Shown: piece by piece, positions 10,261 to 21,352 of the stretch | Numbering within the stretch: the first letter of the stretch is position 1 | Layout of the letters: the number at the start of each line of letters is the position of its first letter | Assembly: GCA_003254885.1 (NCBI GenBank) | Contig: QANT01000617.1 | Coordinates: forward strand, 1 to 30,944 | Direction: 5' to 3' | Length of the DNA stretch: 30,944 nt | Source: Purshia tridentata | Lineage: Eukaryota; Streptophyta; Magnoliopsida; Rosales; Rosaceae | Position numbers and translations under genes: made by a program | The notes under the pieces: generated by a model | What the model was told of the DNA's origin: nothing | Databases searched by the model: none | Seen by the model: only the letters and a program-made list of their open reading frames with translations

Positions 10261-11176
10261 GCTTTTTAAACACTACTTTTGTCCAAATACACTTATAAAA
10301 AATAAAAAAAAACTCTAAAAAAGTTTGGTTCATATAAAAAATGGTCATTTAATATAGGGTGATTTAATTTTAATGTATTGACAAAATTTTAATTTAACCA
10401 AAACTATCTGATCTTAATAACTTACAGGACATCTTGAATTTAACCAAAGCAACATAAAACTCACAGGTTTAGTTTTTAATTAACATCAACACACCCACAA
10501 CTAAAAAATTAATTTGTAGATAACATCAACCTAATTACAACCACAAATTTAATTTTTAAGTAACATCAACCCATTGACAACTTAAAATCACTTCAACATT
10601 ATATAAACAGTTTTAATTTTCACTCGCATTTTTAGTTTTCATTACAATTTCAGTTTTCACTATAATTTTAGTTTTCACTAGCAGTTTCAAGTTTCAATTT
10701 CACTTGTAGTTTCCATATATATATATATATATATATATGTATTATTTACATTTTCCATCCTTTGACAATCTGACCTTTGTAGGAAGAAATCAATAAGTGC
10801 ATCGTCAGACCCCATTGTGTCTTGGACAAAGTTGGGTGTGTCACTATGTATTAATGCTTACAAATCATTGGCCAAAAGAATAAAAAAGGCTTACAAATCT
10901 GGTGTTGCTAAGAGCACTAACATTAAGTGCTCTAGCAACTACCATTCCTCTACCTGCCAAAACTAAAGAAATGGATGAGATCATGTGAACTCGATCATTG
11001 GTCTTTCAAGAACACCAGTCCGTCTCACAAGGGTCACCTAGATGTTAAATAAAATGTATTATTTGGTAATTTATTTGATCTTGATGGTACAATGAAGTGA
11101 CCCAATTGTTAAATATTATAAATAGATGTATTATATGTTATAAAAAAGTAAAGTGTAGTCTAGAGTTATTATTTCT
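10261..11176. other. AT-rich intergenic, with (AT)n and a hairpin
   Basis: No gene. 10600-10710 holds short degenerate repeats of AGTTTTCACTA; (AT)n runs at about 10715-10738. A 36-bp near-perfect hairpin lies at 10904-10939 (GTTGCTAAGAGCACTAA against TTAAGTGCTCTAGCAAC), a possible MITE end. Confidence 0.6.
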
Positions 11177-11336
11177 TTAATTAAAGTATCCCATAAAATT
11201 CCAAGAGAAAGAAAAATGCAAAAAGTCAAAAGCAAAATGCAAACTCTAACTACTTACCCACCAAAATTCCAAAGCAGATGTGTAAGGACTAATTTTGAAT
11301 AAAGAATCCCAAAATTCCTAGCAACAGATGTCCTAG
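11177..11336 (+). promoter_or_regulatory. orphan duplicate of the TNL promoter region
   Basis: Matches the region just upstream of the complete TNL gene (14960-15152) in direct orientation. Both start TTAATTAAAGTA, share a block from GTCAAAAGCAAAATGC to ACTACTTACCCA, and end AATCCCAAAATTCC. What follows here is unrelated non-coding DNA rather than a TIR exon, so this is a promoter fragment without its gene. Confidence 0.75.
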
Positions 11337-13100
11337 CTGTATCCATCACAATCACCATTTATATATAATATAATATAATATGAGACTTAGATGATTTTTT
11401 ATAGAAAGGCCATCGTATCCATCAGAATTCAATGACAATAATCTTTTTTATTATTAAAATTTGTTATCTATAACACTCAATTAAATTATTGTTTGAAAAA
11501 ACGTTGTTCATCTCCATTGAAGAGAGGATCATTTATTATCTAAAATGTTGTTCATATAAGACTTAAATAAGTTAGGCATGGAACAATGGCATGAGTTAGC
11601 TAGAAAAAGCAACATTATCAACCTCAAACATATGAGATGAAGAAACGCTCCTCAATTATATGGTGTATTTTGTCTATGATGTCTGATATATATATATATG
11701 CCACCAAAAGGCCGTTGGGTCCTAACCATTCCCAAGTCTATAATTCTCAAACACTCTAGCAATAGGGTACAACAGAGCTCCTCTACGCTCATGCCTTAGC
11801 TCTGAAATTAATTACCATATTTCTCAGATTAAGAAATCTGAGAAGTAAGACAAGAAAGAGAGAACAATGTTTTTTCAAACATGGAGGAGATGAAAAATGT
11901 TTTAGATGATGAATTTCCTCAATTAAATTTAACTAAAACAATTTTTTTAAATCACATATGAGATGAGAGATGACATTGTACATTTTAAGACTCTAAAATT
12001 AGGGCTCAATTTCTTAATGAACTTGCGGTGATGGAATTGTTAGAAGAACTTTAATTGAACACGGAGTCATGAAATTAATCATAACTTCATACCAATTAAC
12101 CTAAACTATAAAAATTTGTTGAACCCTTTTTATTTTTATTTTTATTTTTTACCTGTGCGAAGTCGTTTAACGAAATTTTTGGACCTTTTTTTTTTTCTTT
12201 TATTTTTCTGTGATGAAGTTTTAGTTTTAGTTTTTTCAAGACAACGTTAACAATTGGTTTTCCTAAAGGTTAATTGACTTTAGGTACCATATTTCAATAA
12301 TTTGTTAGTTTACCTACCAAAATGTAATAGCATTTTAAATTAAGTACAATTGAAAAGTCAAACATAATAATATAGTAAAGGCTACTATAATTTAAAAATA
12401 TTACATCATGTGCCACTACAATAAAAATATATATATATATTACATCCGTACTATTATATTAATTTATACTATATTGTATTAAAACTAAAAAAAATCAATC
12501 CAATCACATCTTTACTGCGACTGTCTCACAATTTAGTTGTGATTGTCTTAGTAAGTTGAAAGGGACAACTCTCACCACTATATTAAGTATTACTTTGAGT
12601 AAAAGTATTGTTTTGACCTCTACTTGTAGTACAATTTTTCTTTAAAAAAATCTCAATTCGGTCGCAACCTAATTGTGACTGTATCACAATTTCGATGTGA
12701 CTATCAGTCAGTCATAACTAAATTTGAAGTTGAGTGTCATACAGTCACAACTAAAACTAAAGTTAAGACTATATTAAGTAATTTCTAAGACAATATAAAA
12801 GTATCAAGGGCTATTTGGTCAAAACATTATAAATTTTATCTAAAACCCATCATATATAGGCCAAAAGACAGTAGATGGGCAAATGTGTCAAACAAATAAA
12901 GCTAAAAACAAATGGGCTGTAAATTTGTGACCTATTCTAAAAATTAAGTTTATTAGTTAGTAGCCAAACATAAAAATTATGAGCAAAACTGATTTACTAA
13001 AAAAGTTTTGAAACTAGGTATTTAATCCTAAATTTCTAGTTTTCCTAATAGCATATGAAATCTCTTTAAATCTTATTCTTTTGTAATTTAATTTAAATAT
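11337..13100. other. AT-rich intergenic without recognisable genes
   Basis: No supported ORF. Local structures: (TA)n near 11685, a hairpin TTCTCAGATT/AATCTGAGAA at about 11821-11844, an ATTTTT pyrimidine tract at 12127-12200, and inverted or repeated GTCACAACTAAA / TTTAGTTGTGAT motifs within 12520-12760 that may be an eroded MITE. Confidence 0.5.
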
Positions 13101-13240
13101 TTCAAGATATTTAAAATGTATTATGTGGCAAATAATTATGAGATGTCTTTAAATTAATTAAATACTATTATTTCATGAAAAATTCATTTATTGAGGTACA
13201 ATTGAGGCACAAAATTTTGAGAAATCCTAGCATTCCCCTA
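13101..13240 (-). mobile_element. MITE terminus (fragment)
   Basis: Read on the minus strand the sequence from 13240 starts GGGGAATGCTAGGA, then CTCAAAATTTTGTGCCTCAA, resembling the terminus at 14354 (GGGGAGTGCTAGGGGGCCTC). The far end was not located. A long pyrimidine tract (13275-13360) follows. Confidence 0.45.
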
Positions 13241-13369
13241 CAAATACATATGCAACTTATGCTGAACCAACTTGACCTTCTTTCTTCCCCTCTTTTTTTC
13301 TTCTTTCCTCCTTTTTCTTCCTGGCCGACAACTTTCTTCTTTCTTATCTTCCTTTTCTTCAAAACAATA

Positions 13370-14340
13370 TTATAAGATATCCTTAAAGCAATTTAATATA
13401 ATATCATATATAATATTATATAATATGATTAAAAAAACAAAAAGTAGTAATGAAAACATAAAGTCCAAAAAAGCTTGGGCATATAAAAAAATTCATTTAA
13501 TTAATTAAGAATGGTTATATTTTCACTCCTTGTCTTATTTTCCCACTCACACCTTATTTTTACACCCACCATTAAATAAATAAAAAATATAAAACACCTT
13601 TCATACCCTTTATTATTTCTATAATAGCTCCTTTCTCAAATTCTATACAAACTTGGTAACAATAAGAAATGATATATTTTGTTAAACACATTCTTCACAA
13701 ACAAAATTGCATTGCATAGGTAAATATAAATCAATCATTTGTTCTTGTGGATCTAATAGTACTTCTCTCATACGCATAATAACATAGAATGAAATTGTCC
13801 AATTTCTCAAAGTTTTGGCAGCATGTTTTCTGAATTTTCATGCTCTATATACATATTAGAATTAACTCTCATTCAAAAACAATCCAAATAACAGAGTACA
13901 TCAACACAACCAGTTTATGTAGATGAACCTAAATCCAATTTTCAAATGATAGCTAACAAACAAGTCAAACCCAAAAAGTTACTCCTATCCTATGTAGCAT
14001 ATATCTCCCTATTAAAAGCAACTTGACTAGAAACATAAAATGCAAATGGATATGCTTTCAACTTATTGTCACATTGCTCCAAAGAAATAAAGGCGCACAC
14101 CACTATATATATTGGTGTTATAAATGCAACAAAGCACATCGATCTCTCTCATACATTATATCAAACAAATCTAGTGCTTCTGAAGGACAATCTTTTCTAT
14201 GAAGCATGTGAAATGAATTACATAGAACGACACTGCAATATTACGGGTTTGTGCTAAGGATTTGAGTTTAAAGAAGGGAAGAAAATTCTAAAGTTTTCTT
14301 GTTTTGGTCATTTTAAGAAGGTGGATAAGTAAGGAGAAGT
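13370..14340. other. AT-rich intergenic, no gene recognised
   Basis: A 63-codon frame at 14066-14257 has no recognisable motif and no supporting structure. No element ends were identified. Confidence 0.4.
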
Positions 14341-14353
14341 GGATAAAGTAGAT

Positions 14354-14815
14354 GGGGAGTGCTAGGGGGCCTCAAAATCAAGTAACTCAAAATGGACTCA
14401 GTGACATGGAATTTCTATGTGATAATTTTGTTTCATTAATTTAAAACCATGTCATAACAAATTGCCATATCAGAATTTTTAAGAACATATCTACTATTTT
14501 AATTAAATTTTATATTAAATTATAAACAATAAGACTAAATTAAAAAAAACTTAAAAACAATATGCAGAAATATTGAAAAAGATACAGAAATCACAGTTAT
14601 GTTTTTCTATATGGTTTTGTAATTTTTCTATATGTTTTTTAATTTTTTAGTATGTTTTTCAAATTTTTATATATTTTTTAATTAAAAGGGTAGTTATGTT
14701 ATTAAAAATACTGATGTGACAATTAAAATATGAAGTAGATAATCGGAATTATGAAATGGAAATTCCAACTCATTGAGGCAATTTTGAGGCAATTTTGAGG
14801 CAATTTTGAGGCACC
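14354..14815. mobile_element. MITE-like element with long inverted ends
   Basis: The left end (GGGGAGTGCTAGGGGGCCTCAA at about 14354) and the right end, reverse-complemented (GGTGCCTCAAAATTG), share GCCTCAAAAT. Deeper arms also match: left ATCAGAATTTTTAAGAACAT against right-complement ATCAGTATTTTTAATAACAT. The right end carries three exact 11-bp units of GAGGCAATTTT (14775-14807). It is non-coding and lies about 150 bp upstream of the TNL promoter repeat. Confidence 0.6.
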
Positions 14816-14959
14816 TTATTTTATTTTCCTAAAGTAGAGTTACTTTATTTTTTTAGTCAAGTCCTTAGAGAATATTTTACAATACGGTAAATTTGTTATT
14901 ATCTTTTTCATTAAAATATGGGTGAAAAAAAACAACAGAGGGGTATAAATATAACAAGT

Positions 14960-15306
14960 CTTAATTAAAGTACCCCTAAAATTCCGAGAAAGCAAAATAT
15001 AAAATGCAAAAAGTCAATGTAAAAAGCAAAATGCAAAATGTCAAAAGCAAAATGCAAACTCTAACTACTTACCCACTAAAATGCCAAAGCAAATGCTTAC
15101 AGACTAATTTGAAAAGGAGAATCCCAAAATTCCACAGCAACTGAGTCCTTATATTGGAGAAATCGCAAAAAGTGAAGCCAATAGCAAAAAAATCAAAGCT
15201 TTAGCCACACTACACTACCTAAGGAGCATTTTTTCTTCTCAAGTAAACACTGTTTGTCTGACATCTTCGCTCATCTTACAGTTTGGTTGTTGCTTGAAAA
15301 TTGGAT
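14960..15306 (+). promoter_or_regulatory. TNL promoter and 5' leader
   Basis: The first 190 bp duplicate 11177-11336. It contains stacked AAAAGCAAAATGCAAA-like repeats and an AGTCAA at 15012-15017, the reverse complement of a TTGACT W-box core (WRKY target). A weak TATA candidate, TTATATT, is at 15149-15155, about 150 bp before the ATG. An in-frame TGA at 15295-15297 precedes the first ATG. Transcription start is unknown; the element calls are by motif only. Confidence 0.4.
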
Positions 15307-17784
15307 ATGGCCCTTGTTACATCATCATCCAATGTTTTGTGTGGTTCGAGATGTATGTATGATGTGTTCTTGAGTTTCAAGAGCGAAGACACTCGCAACA
15401 CTTTTACTGACCACCTCAATACAGCCTTTTTCAAAGCAGGGTTTCGTACTTTCCTGGACGATGATGAACTTGAGAGAGGAGAAGACATTAAACCAAAGTT
15501 CAAGAAAGCTATCCAACTGTCGCAAAGTTCAGTCATTGTGTTCTCACAAAACTATGCGGCTTCTGGATGGTGCCTTGATGAGCTTGTGATGATCCTCGAA
15601 CGCAAGAGGACCTCTAGCCTCGTAGTTTTACCAGTGTTCTACCACATTGATCCATCTCATGTGAGAAAGCAAACTGGAAATGTTGCAAAAGCATTTGCTA
15701 GACACGCAAAAAATCAATCGACAAAACACAAGGTGGAGGGATGGAGGAAAGCACTTGCAGAAGTTGCAGACCTGGCAGGGATGGTCTTAGAAAATCAAGT
15801 TGATGGGTACCAAACTTTAAAGATTTATATGCCAAAGTTCTGCCATTCACAACCAAATTCTTAAAGATTTTTGTGCTAATTTCTTGTTTCAACAATATAG
15901 TTTTTGAATCATATATTATATATGTTATTTATATATTTTTCAAATAATTTCCATGGAACTCCTATAATTTCTTTTTGATTGGATGAGGACTTTACAATTT
16001 AATTATTTCAAATCAAACAGGGTGACATGTTTGACTTGCTTTTCACTTTGATTGAAATTTTCTAGGCACGAGTCAAGATTTATTGAGAAAATTGTCAAAG
16101 TGATTGAAGATATTCTAAGCCGCACACTCTTAAGTGTTGTTCATGATCGCCCAATTGGAATTGGTCTTCAAGTCCAAAGTATTAATAATTGGTTAGAAGA
16201 TGAAGCAAATGAAGTTGGAATACTTGTCCTTTATGGAATGCGTGGAATAGGGAAAACAACCCTTGCTAAATTTGTATATAATGGAAACTGTAGAAGATTT
16301 GAAGGAAGCAGTTTCCTTCAAAACACTAGCCAAAGTTCAAGAACACCCAATGACTTAATGCAAATGCAACAACAACTTCTTTATGATGTTTTGAATGGGA
16401 GGAAAGTGAAATTACACACTGTCAATGAGGGAAAAAAGAAGATTGAAGATGCTGTCAACTCTAGAAGGGTTCTTCTTGTTTTGGATGATGTGCATCACAT
16501 GGACCAATTAGATGAAGTGATTAGGATGCAAGGTCAGTTTTACCCAGGTAGTAAAGTTATCATAACAACTAGCAATTCAGGGTTGCTAAAACTTCACCAC
16601 CAACGTATCAAAGTGTGCAATGTTGAACCTCTTGGTGATAGTGAGTCACTAGAGCTCTTCAGTTGGCATGCTTTTGGTCAAAAGCATCCCAATGAAGATT
16701 ATATGGAATACTCAAAGAAGGTAGTAAACCTATGTGGGGGAATTCCATTAGCTCTGAAAGTTTTGGGTTCTTCTCTATCTGGACAAAGTATAGATGTATG
16801 GGAAAGTGGATTAAAGAAGTTGGAAGCTATCCCAAATTTTGCAATTGTGGATAAACTCAAATTAAGTTATGACTCTTTGCAAGATGACCATGACCAAAAT
16901 TTATTTCTCCATATTGCATGTTTCTTCGTTGGAATGGACAAAGATGTCATTGTCAAAATACTAGATGGTTGTGATTTCTACACTATTGTCGGCATTCAAA
17001 ATCTCATTGAGAGAAGTTTGGTTAAGGTTGATGAAGATAACAAAGTGCAGATGCATCACATGATTCGGGAGATGGGAAGAAGAATTGTTCGCTCAGAATC
17101 CAAGGAGCCCGAGAAACGGAGTAGATTGTGGCATCACAATGATTCTTGCAAAGTATTGACAAGAAAAAATGTAAGAAATATATTAATTTGATTCTCTTAA
17201 TTATATAAGGGTAACATATAATGGATTAAGGCTTTTTTTCTTTTTTTTCCACTTGCAATGTTGGTTAACTTATAATACTTATCAATATATATTTTTTTTC
17301 TCCTGTTGTTATTAGGGTACAGGAGCAATTGAAGGCCTTATCATGGACATGGAAATGGTCCAAACAATGGTTACTCTTCCAAGAAAGTCAAATGTGATTT
17401 TGGAAACAGATGCATTTTCAAGGATGAAGAATTTAAAACTACTCAAGCTTAGTCATGTACAACTCAATGGATCATATGCAGAATTTCCAATGGAGCTAAG
17501 ATGGATTTGTTGGAATAACTTTTGTTTTGATTCTTTACCCAATGATTTTCCTTTGGAGAGACTGGTTGTTTTCGAAATGTGTTATAGCAACTTGAAACAA
17601 GTTTGGAGGCAGACAAAGGTATGCTACTCTACATAATATCTTTCACATTTCTAGAAACTTTTCAGGTTTTCAATGATTAGTTAGTGTACTTGATTGGCTA
17701 CCTAATCTAATCTTTCTATATTTAAAAAATTAAATTTAAATCAATAAAACATTTCAATATTACATATGATAATCAATGTGTGTG

Positions 17785-17815
<31 letters not shown>

Positions 17816-20347
17816 CATAAAGGTCAATAAGTTTTGAAATTTTATCCTATGGGTGCGTTAGAAATTAATTACCTATTTGTCCATTTCCATTTTTCTTCAC
17901 TAATGAGTGTTAAATCATAATGTTACCCTTGATTTGGTTTAGGGTATATAAATGAGGGTTAGGGTTTAGATATGTTGTTTAGGATTTAGAATTATAGTAA
18001 TGGCCCAAAACCCAAGCTAAACCCTTGTCGTTTTGCTGCCTAGCAGTCAGTCAAAAAGCTAATACAAATTTAAAATCACATAATGCATGCATGTTTATTG
18101 ATTTATAGTAATTTATCATTTTTAATTTGTTAATGATGACTACTAGGAAATTGTGGAAAATTTCATTGACTAATTTCTAATATTAAAAATACTTATTGAT
18201 TTATTTGTAATTGCCCTTTCATTATTTTCACCAGAATCTTCCACTATTGAAGACACTAAATCTTAGCCACTCCCATGAGCTTAATAAAACCCCCGACTTT
18301 TCATGCGTCTCTAATCTAGAGATTTTGATTCTAGAAGATTGTGCAAATTTGGTTGATGTCCACGAATCCATTGGAAGCCTACAGAGACTTGTTCATTTGA
18401 ATTTGGAAGATTGCATAAACATTCGAAAGCTTCCACATAATCTTTTTATGCTGTCACTTAAAACATTCATCATATCTGGTTGCTCAAATCTTAGTGACTT
18501 TCCGACATTGGAGATGAAATCTTTGCAAAAGTTTGAAGCGGATGGAATTCCAATACGCAAACTATTCACTAACAGTGGGGATGAGGATAAATTATGGGCA
18601 AGCAACAACCCATATATTCTCTGGGCTTCATGTTTATTACCACAGAATATGGTGAATTTAAGTCTTGCAAATTGCAATCTTTCTGATGATAATTTTCCCA
18701 TAGATTTGCACCTTCCATCATTAAAAAGAGTAAATCTAAGCTCAAATCCAATTACTTGCCTACCAAGTTTCATCAAAGGTGTTGCTAGGCTCAAGAAACT
18801 CAGTCTTAGAGACTGTCCGCAGCTCAAATCACTTTTACATATACCAGGTACAGAAGTCATAGATGTAACCCAATCACCATTGTTGGAAAGAATAACAGGT
18901 GACTCAATACGTGAAACACTTAAAGGCATTGCGTGGAAAGACAACTTGATCCTATTCGAATTTGGGAACTGGTTCAAGTTAGAACCCATTGAAACATGTG
19001 AGGTGGAAATGACCAAACTTTTTGGCTCACTCAACTTCAAACCCACGGACACCATACAAGTGAAGAATAAAGGGAAGGATATGACACTGCCCGCCCAGGT
19101 TTTTGTTTTTTCCCATCTCTATATGTGTGATAGTTGGCTATATGCAATTAAAATAGTTGACCAAAATTTTGATTTCAATATTATTTGGCATGTTTGTCTA
19201 GGCATTTTATGAAGATGGTATGATTAGCACATATTTTCCTGGGAATGAGGCTCCAAGCCAATTTAGCCATAGAAGTAGAGGGTCTTCGATAACTTTTATT
19301 GTGCCTTCTCAACCCAATGAAAGGATCCAAGGCCTGAACGTCTTCTGTCTTTATGCTGAATCTAATATTGACCGTCGTAGCGACATTGATGACATGAAAG
19401 ATGCTTTTCCTCAACCAATAATGGCAACAGTCAGTAACAAGAGCAAGAGTTTGATGTGGATGTATGGCGCAAAGATTTACAGCATTCCAGTAAATGGACA
19501 AGACTTGATATGGTTAAGTCATTGGACGAACTATAAGAACCAATTGGAAGGTGGCAATGAAGTGACTGTTTCAATATTCACGAGATCTCAGCTTCAAGTA
19601 AAAGAGTGTGGCATCAAGCTTCTGTACGAGCAAGAAGACCAACCTAATAGTACCAGAGAAATTCGTTTTCAGTTGCAGATATTAGGAATATTCCGAATAT
19701 ACTATCTCTGCTGGTCACTTTGGGATTCTAAATGGAATTTTGTTGACATGGATTGGTTCAAATACCTCATGGAGCGCTCTTTTGAATTAGCAGGTGTGTT
19801 GATCAAATATATATATATGATGTTCCATATGATTTTGTTCCAACATTGAATTTAAAAATATTTTTCTGATTTCTATGTGGAACTAATTTTCTAATCTTTC
19901 AATGTTTTATATATAGACAAAGAAGTAGGGGAACATGGTGAGGACACCATCAACTCTACATCAGGTATGTTCAAATGTCAAAATTTTCAATTTTATATCA
20001 AAAGCCTCAGTCTATTAGTATAGTGGATCCCAAACTTATATCTTAGTTGATTGTACCCACACCTATGACTTGGGGTCGAGCCACACAACTCTAACACATT
20101 ACTTATAAATAGTTCGACTTTGATATGTTAGACTTGATTTTCTCGATCATATGTATATTTTGTATCTTTTATAGACAAAGAAGAAGAACAAGGGAAACAG
20201 ATTGAAGCACAGAGGTGTAGCAATAACCGTGGAGGTAGAGGTTGGAAAGTCCTCATCATGGTAGCTATCTTATTTCTTTCGCTTCTGTTGGGAGCCTACC
20301 TCTTTTGGGTCCCAGAGATTACACAGATAGTGTTGATCCCAACTTAA
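15307..20347 (+). CDS. TIR-NB-LRR (TNL) immune receptor, N-like, with C-JID and C-terminal membrane helix
   Basis: Exons by GT/AG and frame: 15307-15806, 16066-17170, 17316-17618, 18235-19098, 19202-19793, 19917-19964, 20175-20347 (3585 nt, 1194 residues). The ATG at 15307 is the first after an in-frame TGA and sits in GATATGGCC. Domains: TIR, about residues 17-165 (YDVFLSF; BB-loop near 50-63; WCLDEL with the putative catalytic Glu92); NB-ARC about 185-510 with P-loop GMRGIGKTT (224-232), kinase-2 LLVLDDV (303-309), RNBS-B ending ITTS (336), GGIPLALKVLG (391-401), FLHIACFF (447-454) and MHH (496-498); about eleven LRRs (545-830); C-JID near 925-1060 (STYFPGNEAPSQF); predicted membrane helix 1163-1182. 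Known for the family: effector recognition triggers oligomerisation and TIR NADase signalling through EDS1. Odd: TTR is TTS and MHD is MHH. It has no premature stop, so it appears intact. Ligand and specificity cannot be inferred. Confidence 0.93.
17619..18234 (+). other. intron 3 of the TNL gene with (TG)n-poly(T)
   Basis: 616-bp intron between the first LRR exon and the main LRR exon (donor AAG|GTATGC, acceptor TTTTCACCAG|AAT). It contains (TG)n at about 17777-17799 followed directly by a poly-T run to 17815. No embedded gene seen. The other introns are 259, 145, 103, 123 and 210 bp. Confidence 0.85.
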
Positions 20348-20735
20348 TTCATTGTCATTGTTCACTCTTCTCTCTTCCAATGGAAGAAGCTCCAAGTAAA
20401 CAAGTGCCTTCTATAAATCTGTTGTATTTGTATCGTAATGTTTCGTTCTTGCTGGCAGTTCAAAGTATATTTGAATAAATGTATAAATTTTTTTGTTGGT
20501 TTTATTGTTTGTTGATTAGTTTTTGAATAGAGTTGTGTGTTGCTTTATTTGATAAGAGTATCTTTGAAATGTTTTTATCCTCTAGGCTACAATTAAATAC
20601 AACACAATTAACTCAATCTCAGTACTTGTTGCATGGTTTTGACATAATTGTTGTGATGATGAGACCCTAAGCCCAATAAGAGAGAACATTGACTCACAAC
20701 CAAAGTGTACCTCAAAGGCACTCTCAGATAGTGAT
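20024..20735 (+). repeat. TNL 3'-end duplication, copy 2
   Basis: Direct duplicate of 431-1200 covering part of intron 6, the last exon and the 3' flank to CTCAAAGGCACTCTC. The two copies lie about 19.6 kb apart in the same orientation, as expected for tandem TNL genes. Confidence 0.85.
20474..20479 (+). terminator. candidate poly(A) signal of the TNL gene
   Basis: AATAAA, 127 bp after the stop codon and followed by T-rich sequence. The upstream paralogue copy lacks this exact hexamer at the aligned place (TATAAATGTATAAAT). Confidence 0.45.
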
Positions 20736-20783
20736 ATATATAACATTAAGATAACTCATGCGTGTCCGGAGAATGGCCCATGT

Positions 20784-20802
20784 ATGTATATATATATATA
20801 TT

Positions 20803-20849
<47 letters not shown>
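20784..20849 (+). repeat. (TA)n then (GA)n compound microsatellite
   Basis: TATATATA to about 20800 followed by about 22 GA units (20806-20849). Sequence on the far side is unrelated to the upstream TNL copy, so it lies close to the edge of the duplicated block. Confidence 0.9.
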
Positions 20850-20852
<3 letters not shown>

Positions 20853-21343
20853 GAATCATATTTACATATCTGATTTTCATTTTGATTTTTTTAACTAAAA
20901 TAATTTTTTTATAATTTTTAAACTTGAAAAATGAAATAAAAACTCAAAACTATTTTTCTTTTAAAAGGAATAACATGTATCGAAATGTGGTTAGGCCAAG
21001 TGAGAGGCCAAGCCTATTTGGCGGTTATGAACTGGGCATGTGATGTAACATCAACATTTTTCGTCGCTCAACTTCAAGATCTTGACAGAATGGACCTGAT
21101 TGGTACACTAATGAAAAACAGTTCTATAAAAAATCAAATTGAAAGTACACAGACCAAAACGTGACGAGGCCAAATTATAGCGACCAAAAAGATCTTTTGG
21201 CCGAATATTAAAGATTGAACAAGTATAATAACAATGCCAAGTAAAATATTCAACGATAAAGTGAGTAACCATAATAATTAAGCTAACAAGAATGAGATCA
21301 CTTAAAAGAGAATAAATGAAATTATATCACAGAATTTTTACAA
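20850..21343. other. intergenic, no gene recognised
   Basis: AT-rich with no supported ORF. The GACCAAAACGTGACGAGGCC / GACCAAAAAGATCTTTTGGCC area (about 21153-21204) is composed of short inverted words and may be a transposon edge. Confidence 0.4.
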
Positions 21344-21352
21344 ATTACAATA

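Noticed and set aside
14066..14257. 63-codon ORF in intergenic DNA
   Set aside because: No motif, no codon bias or splice context, no duplicate; length is within chance for this composition.
15276..15895. Minus-strand frames of 65-86 codons
   Set aside because: Antisense shadows of the TIR exon.
18393..19055. 220-codon minus-strand ORF
   Set aside because: Antisense shadow of the LRR exon of the TNL gene.
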